The notes under the pieces are model-generated. The model did no database searches. It saw only the letters and a program-made list of their open reading frames with translations, and was not told where the DNA came from. A DNA stretch of 43,992 nucleotides from an uncultured Oscillospiraceae bacterium (GTDB taxonomy: Bacteria; Bacillota; Clostridia; Oscillospirales; Oscillospiraceae). Shown piece by piece: positions 15,876 through 22,712 of the stretch (the stretch's first letter is position 1; each line of letters opens with the position of its first letter). The translations under genes were made by a program, and so were the position numbers. The DNA lies in NCBI GenBank assembly GCA_944387285.1, contig CALXEH010000012.1:1-43992 (forward strand). The letters are read 5' to 3'.

Positions 15876-17210
15876 ATGAAAATCAGACAGCTTTCATACG
15901 TCCAGACCATAGCGCTGGGCTTTTTCACCGTCATTGCGGCGGGCACCATATTGCTCATGCTGCCGGCGGCCTCACGCAGCGGAGAGGCCACGGGCCTTGT
16001 CACCGCGCTCTTTACCGCCGTCAGCGCCTCCTGCGTCACCGGGCTCGTGCTGGTGGACACCGCTACATACTGGTCCGGCTTCGGGCAGGCGGTCGTCCTC
16101 CTGCTCATCCAGCTCGGCGGCCTGGGCTTCATGACCATCGCCACGCTCTTTTCCCGGCTCCTGCGCCGGAGGATGAGCATGCGCGAGCGCGGCGTCATGG
16201 CCGAGAGCATCAACACCGTCCGGGTCGGGCGCATCATGGAGATAACTTCCACCATCGGGCTCGGCACGCTAATCTTCGAGCTGGCCGGCGCGGCGCTGCT
16301 CGCCATACGCTTCATACCCGAGTTCGGCCCCGGGCGCGGGCTCTGGTACTCGGTCTTCCACTCCGTCTCCGCCTTCTGCAACGCGGGCTTCGACCTCATG
16401 GGCGTGAAGGCGCCGTTTTCCTCCCTGGTGTCGTATTCGGACGACGCGCTCGTCTGCGTCACCATCATGCTGCTCATCGTCCTCGGCGGCCTGGGCTTCC
16501 TCGTCTGGGACGACGTAAGACAGAAGGGCCTGCGCTGGCGCAGGTACGACCTGCAGACCAAGCTCGTGCTGGTCTCGACGCTCGCGCTCATCTTCGGCGG
16601 GGCGCTGCTGTTCTTCCTCCTCGAGCGCAACAGGATGAACGCTGACATGCCCCTCGGCGAGCAGATACTGGTCAGCTTCTTCTCCTCGGTGACGCCGAGG
16701 ACTGCGGGCTTCAACAGCGTGGACACCGCCGCGCTCTCCGACGCCTCGAAGCTGCTGACCGTCATGCTCATGTTCATAGGCGGCAGCCCCGGCTCCACGG
16801 CTGGCGGCATCAAGACCACCACCGTCGCCGTCGTGTTCATCTTTCTGTTTTCCGGCATACGCGGGCGCAGGGGCGCCTACGTCTTCGGCCGGCGCATCCC
16901 CGACGACGCGATGAAGCGCTCGGGCATGATCGCGGCGACAAACCTCATGCTCGCCATGTTCGGCGCGCTCGTCCTGTGCGGGACGCAGGCGCTGCCCCTG
17001 GGCGACGTGCTCATCGAGGTCTTTTCCGCCATCGGCACGGTGGGCATGTCCACCGGCATCACAAGGGAGCTCTCCACGCTCTCGGCGCTCGTCGTCGCCC
17101 TGCTCATGTACTGCGGCAGGGTGGGCAGCGTATCCTTCGCAATGGCGCTGCTCGAGCGGCGCACCGACCCGCCGGTCACCTACCCCGAGGAACAGGTCAC
17201 CGTCGGCTGA
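15876..17210 (+). CDS. ktrB: Potassium uptake channel subunit KtrB/TrkH family
   Basis: The 444-residue membrane protein has the four-fold M1-P-M2 design of the Trk/Ktr/HKT family. The four filter loops are seen as SASCVTGL (near 51), SAFCNAGF (near 168), TPRTAGF (near 276) and IGTVGMSTGI (near 387), each with the selectivity Gly. The family's flexible third-repeat M2 region lies after GGSPGSTAGGIKT. It moves K+ with Na+ or H+ under control of the RCK subunit encoded next. No ribosome site precedes the ATG; see the promoter entry. The size fits KtrB (about 445-455) better than TrkH (about 480). It is followed by ktrA after 16 bases. Confidence 0.93.
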   Translation: MKIRQLSYVQTIALGFFTVIAAGTILLMLPAASRSGEATGLVTALFTAVSASCVTGLVLVDTATYWSGFGQAVVLLLIQLGGLGFMTIATLFSRLLRRRMSMRERGVMAESINTVRVGRIMEITSTIGLGTLIFELAGAALLAIRFIPEFGPGRGLWYSVFHSVSAFCNAGFDLMGVKAPFSSLVSYSDDALVCVTIMLLIVLGGLGFLVWDDVRQKGLRWRRYDLQTKLVLVSTLALIFGGALLFFLLERNRMNADMPLGEQILVSFFSSVTPRTAGFNSVDTAALSDASKLLTVMLMFIGGSPGSTAGGIKTTTVAVVFIFLFSGIRGRRGAYVFGRRIPDDAMKRSGMIAATNLMLAMFGALVLCGTQALPLGDVLIEVFSAIGTVGMSTGITRELSTLSALVVALLMYCGRVGSVSFAMALLERRTDPPVTYPEEQVTVG

Positions 17211-17226
17211 CAAGGAGGTATAAGCC

Positions 17227-17874
17227 ATGAAATCCTTCCTCATCATCGGCATGGGCACCTTCGGCCACCACCTCTGCCGGGCCCTGTGCAAGAACAAGTG
17301 CGAGATCATGATCGCAGACCAGAACGGCGAGGCGCTCGAGGACATGCTGCCCTACGTCACCTCGGCAAAGATCTGCGACTGCGCCAACATCGAGGTGCTG
17401 CGCTCCTTCGGCGTGCAGAATTTCGACGCCTGCTTCGTCTGCGTGAACCAGAACTTCCAGGCCTGCCTGGAGATCACCGACCAGCTCAAGGAGCTGGGCG
17501 CTAAGCGGGTCTACAGCAAGGCCGACCGCGACCTCGAGGCGAAGTTCCTGCTGCGCTGCGGCGCGGACTTCATCATCTATCCCGAGCGCGACGCGGCGGA
17601 GCGCATAGCCGTGCGCGAGTCCTCCAGCCGCATCTTCGACTTCATCGGCCTGTCCGAGGGCTGCGCCATCTGCGAGATCGAGGCCCCGGACGAGTGGATA
17701 GGCCGCTCCGTGGCCGAAGTCGGGCTGCGCAGCCGCCACGGCCTGAACCTCATCGCCTCCAAGCGCGGCGAGAGCCTGCATCCCGTGCTCGACCCTGCCT
17801 ACATCTTCGTAAAGGACGAGCACGTCCTGGTGCTCGGCAGCCTCGTCGATATCCGCAAAGTCACCCGGGACTGA
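17227..17874 (+). CDS. ktrA: Potassium uptake regulator KtrA/TrkA (RCK protein)
   Basis: This 215-residue protein has one RCK_N domain (about 1-120) with the Rossmann motif GMGTFGHHL (about 8-16), followed by a short linker and an RCK_C domain (about 135-212). One RCK_N plus one RCK_C is the KtrA layout; TrkA has two of each. It forms a cytoplasmic ring that binds nucleotides and gates KtrB. AAGGAGG lies 8 bases before the ATG. It sits directly downstream of ktrB and is followed 34 bases later by the ABC exporter gene. Confidence 0.94.
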   Translation: MKSFLIIGMGTFGHHLCRALCKNKCEIMIADQNGEALEDMLPYVTSAKICDCANIEVLRSFGVQNFDACFVCVNQNFQACLEITDQLKELGAKRVYSKADRDLEAKFLLRCGADFIIYPERDAAERIAVRESSSRIFDFIGLSEGCAICEIEAPDEWIGRSVAEVGLRSRHGLNLIASKRGESLHPVLDPAYIFVKDEHVLVLGSLVDIRKVTRD

Positions 17875-17908
17875 AGCGTCCCGTACCCGGAAAGGTTCTG
17901 TATAAAAC

Positions 17909-20869
17909 TTGCTCACACTCAAAAACATCACCAAGGACTATCTCGCCGGCGACATGAGCGTACACGCGCTGCGCGGCGTCAGCATCAGTTTCAGGGAGAG
18001 CGAATTCGTCAGCGTGCTCGGCCCCTCCGGCTGCGGCAAGACCACGCTGCTGAACATCATCGGCGGCCTGGACAAGTACACCGAGGGCGACCTCATAATA
18101 AACTGCCGCTCGACGAAGGAGTACGGCGACAAGGACTGGGACACCTACCGCAACCACTCCATAGGCTTCGTCTTCCAGACCTACAACCTCATCCCGCACC
18201 AGAGCGTGCTCGCGAACGTCGAGCTCGCGCTCACCATCTCCGGCGTTTCCCGCGCGGAGCGGCGCGAGAGGGCGGTAAAGGTGCTAGAAAAGGTCGGGCT
18301 CGGCGACCAACTCAATAAAAAGCCGAACCAGATGTCCGGCGGCCAGATGCAGCGCGTCGCCATAGCCCGCGCGCTCATAAACGACCCCGACATCCTGCTC
18401 GCCGACGAGCCCACCGGCGCGCTCGACTCCGAGACCAGCGTGCAGATTATGGAGCTGCTCAAGGAGATAGCCCGGGACAAGCTCGTCATCATGGTCACGC
18501 ACAACCCCGAGCTCGCCGAGCGCTACTCCACCCGCATCGTCCGCCTGCTCGACGGCGAGATACGCGGCGACACCGACCCCTTCGACCCCGCCTCCGCCCA
18601 GGCCAAGCCGCAGGACACCAGCAAGAAGCGCCCCTCCATGAGCTTTTTCACGGCGCTCTCGCTCTCGCTCAACAACCTCTTGACCAAGAAGGCCCGCACC
18701 ATCCTCACCGCCTTTGCGGGCAGCATAGGCATAATCGGCATAGCGCTCATCCTCTCGCTCTCGAACGGCATCCAGACCTACATCGACCGGGTGCAGGAGG
18801 ACACGCTCTCGTCCTACCCGCTCACCATCGAGGCCGAGGCCGCTGACCTCGGCGCCATGGTCGAGGCGCTCAGCGGCGCGCACGACGAGGTAGCCTCCGG
18901 CACGCAGCACGAGCTCGACGCCGTCTACTCCAACGTCGTCATGTACGACCTCATGGACAGCCTCAACACCATGGACGTCGATACCAACAACCTCAAGGCC
19001 TTCAAGGAGTTCATCGAGTCCGGCGAGAGCGGGTTCGAGGATTACGTCAGCGCCATACAGTACGGCTACGACCTGGGCTTTGACGTCTACACGAAGGACA
19101 CGGACGGGAATATCGTCAAGGCCGACGTCGTCACCCTGCTCAACGAGATGATGGGCAGCGTCTACGGCGGCGACTTCTCCAGCTACTTCGACACCATGGG
19201 CGACTTCTACTCCAGCTTCGAGGTCTGGCAGGAGATGCTGCCCGGCGAGGGCGGCAGCCTCATAGACGAGACGCTCGAGGGCCAGTACGACGTCATCTAC
19301 GGCTCCTGGCCGCAGAACTATGACGAGGTCGTGCTCATCGTGGACAAGAACAACGAGGTCAGCGACCTCGTGCTCTACTCCCTCGGCCTGCGCACCGAGG
19401 AGCAGATGGCCCAGGGCTTCGAGTCCAGCATGTCCGGCGAGACCCTGGACGCCGAGGTCGAGAGCTGGAGCTACGAGGAGCTCTGCGGGCTCAGCTTCAA
19501 GCTCATTTCCCGGCCCGAGTACTACGTCTGGGACGAGCAGACCGGCAAATACACCGACCTGAGCGCCACGAACGCCGGCATGGAATACCTCTACGACTCC
19601 AAGGACACCGGCATCAGCCTCAAGATAAGCGGCATCGTCCGCCAGAACGAGGACGCCGTGGCCGGCATGATGACCGGCGCCATAGGCTACACCTCCGCCC
19701 TGACCGACAAGATCATCGAGCTGTCGAACGACTCCGACATCCTCCAGGCCCAGCTCGCCGACCCGGAGACCGACGCAATCCTCGGCCTGCCCTTCGCCAC
19801 CGGCGACGAGCCCGAGCCGACCATGGATGAGATCCGCGCCGACGTGGACGCCTACATCGAGGGCCTGGACGTCTCCGGCCGGGCCGCGCTCTACTCCGAG
19901 CTCGCCGCCCGCGCGCCCGAGGACTATGTGACGCTCACCGTCGAGCAGGCCATGGAGGGCATGACCCGCGAGTACATCGAGGAGATGATGCTCGAGGGCT
20001 ACGCCGTGGAGATGGGCGTCGACCCCGAGACCATCCGCGACTACATCGCGGACATGGACGACGAGACGCTCATGAGCTATGTGCGCGACATGACCGCCGA
20101 GGCCGTGCGCGAGCAGTACGCCGAGGCCGCCAGGGCCCAGCTCGCCTCCATGAGCGCCGAGCAGCTGGCCATGGCCCTGTCCATGACCCCGCTCACGGAC
20201 GAGCAGTACGAGTACGTCTACGACGAAAAGCTGCCCGCCAAGTACTCCGAGAGCACTTACGAGGAGAACCTGGAGCTGCTCGGCTACGTCGACAAGGACA
20301 GCCCGAGCTCCATAAGCCTCTACGCCGCGAGCTTCGCCGACAAGGACGAGATCGCGCGCATAATCTCCGAGTACAACGCCTCCGTCGAAAACGAGGAGGA
20401 CGAGATCAGCTACACGGACTATGTGGCCATCCTCATGAGCTCGGTGTCCACGATCATCAACGCGATAAGCTATGTGCTCATCGCCTTCGTGGCGATCTCG
20501 CTCGTGGTGTCCTCCATCATGATAGGCATCATCACCTACATCTCCGTGCTCGAGCGGACGAAGGAGATCGGCATACTGCGCTCCATCGGCGCGTCGAAGC
20601 GGGACGTGTCCAACGTCTTCAACGCGGAGACGCTCATCGAGGGCTTTGCGGCCGGCGTCATAGGCATAGGCATCACGCTGCTGCTCATCATCCCGATAAA
20701 CGCCATTGTGCAGGACCTCACCGGCATAGAGAGCCTGCGGGCCATCCTGCCCGCGTCCGGCGGCGTCGCGCTCGTCATCATATCCATGATCTTGACCTTT
20801 ATTGCGGGGCTCATCCCCTCCGGCATCGCCGCGAGGCGCGACCCCGTGGAGGCTTTGAGGACTGAATAA
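17909..20869 (+). CDS. Fused ABC ATPase-FtsX-type permease (MacB-like) with large extracytoplasmic domain
   Basis: The 986-residue protein starts with an ABC domain (about 1-225): Walker A GPSGCGKT (38-45), Q-loop Gln90, signature MSGGQ (142-146), Walker B LLADEP (163-168) and switch His198. A first transmembrane helix follows at about 265-285. A very long extracytoplasmic region of roughly 540 residues leads to the C-terminal FtsX domain with three helices in the last 140 residues, including the ERTKEIGILRSIGASKRDV loop. Such proteins drive mechanical extrusion or remodelling at the membrane, as in MacB/LolCDE-type systems. The start is TTG at 17909 with GGAAAGG about 13 bases upstream; it is needed to give the family N-terminus. 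The MATE gene follows after one base. Confidence 0.9.
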   Translation: MLTLKNITKDYLAGDMSVHALRGVSISFRESEFVSVLGPSGCGKTTLLNIIGGLDKYTEGDLIINCRSTKEYGDKDWDTYRNHSIGFVFQTYNLIPHQSVLANVELALTISGVSRAERRERAVKVLEKVGLGDQLNKKPNQMSGGQMQRVAIARALINDPDILLADEPTGALDSETSVQIMELLKEIARDKLVIMVTHNPELAERYSTRIVRLLDGEIRGDTDPFDPASAQAKPQDTSKKRPSMSFFTALSLSLNNLLTKKARTILTAFAGSIGIIGIALILSLSNGIQTYIDRVQEDTLSSYPLTIEAEAADLGAMVEALSGAHDEVASGTQHELDAVYSNVVMYDLMDSLNTMDVDTNNLKAFKEFIESGESGFEDYVSAIQYGYDLGFDVYTKDTDGNIVKADVVTLLNEMMGSVYGGDFSSYFDTMGDFYSSFEVWQEMLPGEGGSLIDETLEGQYDVIYGSWPQNYDEVVLIVDKNNEVSDLVLYSLGLRTEEQMAQGFESSMSGETLDAEVESWSYEELCGLSFKLISRPEYYVWDEQTGKYTDLSATNAGMEYLYDSKDTGISLKISGIVRQNEDAVAGMMTGAIGYTSALTDKIIELSNDSDILQAQLADPETDAILGLPFATGDEPEPTMDEIRADVDAYIEGLDVSGRAALYSELAARAPEDYVTLTVEQAMEGMTREYIEEMMLEGYAVEMGVDPETIRDYIADMDDETLMSYVRDMTAEAVREQYAEAARAQLASMSAEQLAMALSMTPLTDEQYEYVYDEKLPAKYSESTYEENLELLGYVDKDSPSSISLYAASFADKDEIARIISEYNASVENEEDEISYTDYVAILMSSVSTIINAISYVLIAFVAISLVVSSIMIGIITYISVLERTKEIGILRSIGASKRDVSNVFNAETLIEGFAAGVIGIGITLLLIIPINAIVQDLTGIESLRAILPASGGVALVIISMILTFIAGLIPSGIAARRDPVEALRTE

Positions 20870-20870
20870 T

Positions 20871-22250
20871 ATGCACTACCTGAGACAGGGCCGGAGCTTC
20901 TACCGGAACGCCGTCGCCCTGATGCTCCCGATGATACTGCAAAACTTCGTCACGAACTTCATGGCCCTGGCCGACACCTTCATGGTCGGCGTGCTGGGCG
21001 AGACGGAGCTTGCCGCCGTGTCCATGGCGAACACGGTCTTCTATGTGCTGACGCTCGTCATCTTCGGCATACAGAGCGGCACGGGCGTGCTCGTCGCTCA
21101 GTACTACGGCAAGGGCCGGCTGGACGCCATAAACCGCATCATGGGCATGGGCTACTACGTCTCCATCGGCCTGACCAGCCTCATAGCGCTGCTGTCCTTT
21201 TTCTTCCCGATGCAGCTCATGCGGCTCGTGACGAACAACCCCGAGCTCTGGGGACCCGGGGCGGAATACGCGAGGATCGTGGGCTTCTCCTACGTCTGCA
21301 TGGCCTTTTCGGGCGTGTATATCGCGGTGCAGCGCAGTATGGAGAACCCCAAGCTCGGCGCGCTGCTGCTCACGGCCTCCGGCGCGCTGAACATCCTGCT
21401 CAACTACATGTTCATCTTCGGCAAGCTGGGCGCGCCCGCGCTCGGCTGCGCCGGCGCCGCGCTGGCGACGCTCATAAGCCGCGTGTTCGAGGTCGTCGTG
21501 GTCCTGGGCTGCATGCTCTGGACCCGGCGCCTGCCCGTCATGCCCGCGCTCATGGCAAGGCCCGGGCACGTCATCGCCGTGGACTTCATCAAGTACTCCC
21601 TGCCCGTCGTGCTCAACGAGGGCTTCTGGAGCCTGGCCATGTCCCTGTTCACCGTCATCATGGGCCACATGGAGAACAACACGCCCATCGTCGCGGCCTA
21701 CACCATCGCCGGGAACATAGACCGTATGGCGGCGGTGGCGCTCTTTGCCGCGGGCAATACGGCGGCGGTCATCATAGGCCGGGACATAGGCTGCGGCGAG
21801 CGCGATGAGGTCTACGGCAAGGGCGTGGCGCTCAATTTCGTGTGCTTCGTGACCGGGCTCATCAGCATGGGTATCCTGCTGCTCATCCGCGCGACGCTGC
21901 TCGACTCCTTCATCTTCCCGCTCATGGACATCTCGGCCGAGGCCGGGCAGATTGCGAAGATGATGCTGGCGTTCATCGCGGTAATCATGCCGCTGCGCTC
22001 GCTGAACCTCTGCAATATCGTGGGCGTGTTCCGCGCGGGCGGCGACGTGCGCTACGCGCTGCTGTGCGATGTGGGCCCGCTCTACTGCGTCTGCCTGCCC
22101 GCAGCCGCCCTCTGCGGCCTGGTCTTCGGCCTGGGTATCACAGCGGTCTACGTCTGCATCTGCCTCGATGATTTCGTAAAGATCTTCCTCTGCCTGCCCC
22201 GGCTCCGCTCCGGCAGGTGGATCAATTCTGTAACGAGAGAAAGCATTTGA
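20871..22250 (+). CDS. MATE-family multidrug/cation efflux transporter
   Basis: This 459-residue membrane protein has about twelve helices in two halves, the second beginning near residue 235. Family marks are LPMILQNFVTNFMALADTFMVG near the N-terminus, GTGVLVAQYYGKG (about 65-77) and VILNEGFW-like VVLNEGFWSL in the second half. MATE proteins export organic cations or drugs using H+ or Na+ gradients. Its ATG lies one base after the stop of the ABC/FtsX gene, so the two are almost certainly co-transcribed and perhaps coupled. Substrate is unknown. Confidence 0.93.
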   Translation: MHYLRQGRSFYRNAVALMLPMILQNFVTNFMALADTFMVGVLGETELAAVSMANTVFYVLTLVIFGIQSGTGVLVAQYYGKGRLDAINRIMGMGYYVSIGLTSLIALLSFFFPMQLMRLVTNNPELWGPGAEYARIVGFSYVCMAFSGVYIAVQRSMENPKLGALLLTASGALNILLNYMFIFGKLGAPALGCAGAALATLISRVFEVVVVLGCMLWTRRLPVMPALMARPGHVIAVDFIKYSLPVVLNEGFWSLAMSLFTVIMGHMENNTPIVAAYTIAGNIDRMAAVALFAAGNTAAVIIGRDIGCGERDEVYGKGVALNFVCFVTGLISMGILLLIRATLLDSFIFPLMDISAEAGQIAKMMLAFIAVIMPLRSLNLCNIVGVFRAGGDVRYALLCDVGPLYCVCLPAAALCGLVFGLGITAVYVCICLDDFVKIFLCLPRLRSGRWINSVTRESI

Positions 22251-22260
22251 CGTATGTATG

Positions 22261-22305
22261 TTCCACCCCATTTCTTTGGCCCTTGCCCAAAGAAACGGGG
22301 TGGAA
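22261..22305. repeat. Long imperfect palindrome downstream of the MATE gene
   Basis: Two 19-base arms (22261-22279 and 22287-22305) pair with a single mismatch around a 7-base loop. The arms carry TTCCACCCC and TTTCTTTGG on the left and their complements on the right. No T-run follows, so it is not a simple terminator. It looks like an interspersed palindromic repeat of the REP/MITE kind, but no second copy is in this window. Confidence 0.65.
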
Positions 22306-22317
22306 TAACACGCGCGC

Positions 22318-22360
22318 AAAAAACCGGAGCCGCAAACGATCGCGGCCCCGGTTATTTTTG
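22318..22360. terminator. Bidirectional terminator between the MATE gene and hypA
   Basis: AACCGGAGCCGC (22322-22333) pairs with GCGGCCCCGGTT (22342-22353) with one mismatch. Reading left it is followed by a T-run (complement of the A-run 22318-22323), and reading right by ATTTTTG. It fits the ends of both convergent operons. Confidence 0.82.
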
Positions 22361-22711
22361 CTATTCCTCCTCGGGTACGAGTATCTCCTTGATATTGAAC
22401 TCCTCCCCGCAGAGGACGTCCTTGCTGTCCGAGCCGCATTTGGGGCAGCGGCCCTTGTTTTCCACGATGTTGTACACCTGCCCGCAGTCGAGGCAGATAC
22501 CGTTGCCCGGCACCATGTCTATCTTCAGCTTCGAGCGCTCCAGCATCGTGTGCGGCACGGCGGCGTACCAGGCTTCCTCCATGTACTCCGGCACGACCAG
22601 CGACAGCTCGCCTATCTCCAGCACCACCGTGTCGATATTTTCTATCCCGTTCTCCTGCGCGAATTCGACGACGCTGCGTATCGCCTGTATCGCCAGAGTC
22701 ATCTCGTGCAT
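22361..22711 (-). CDS. hypA: Nickel metallochaperone HypA
   Basis: The 116-residue protein begins MHEMTLA, giving the Met-His-Glu nickel site of HypA. It has the zinc-binding four-cysteine set as CLDCGQVY and CPKCGSD (about residues 73-76 and 88-91). HypA delivers nickel, with HypB, to NiFe hydrogenases or other nickel enzymes. It is the last gene of the leftward operon that begins with hypB, and its ATG lies one base after the oxidoreductase stop. No NiFe hydrogenase or urease gene is in the window. Confidence 0.94.
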   Translation of the reverse strand: MHEMTLAIQAIRSVVEFAQENGIENIDTVVLEIGELSLVVPEYMEEAWYAAVPHTMLERSKLKIDMVPGNGICLDCGQVYNIVENKGRCPKCGSDSKDVLCGEEFNIKEILVPEEE

Positions 22712-22712
22712 A

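Noticed and set aside
17901..17906. TATAAA just before the ABC/FtsX start as a promoter -10.
   Set aside because: It is only 2 bases from the start codon and has no -35; the gene is more likely read through from ktrA.
20811..22439. A 542-codon minus-strand frame opposite the MATE gene.
   Set aside because: It is an antisense shadow; its start region just reads through the palindromic repeat and terminator.
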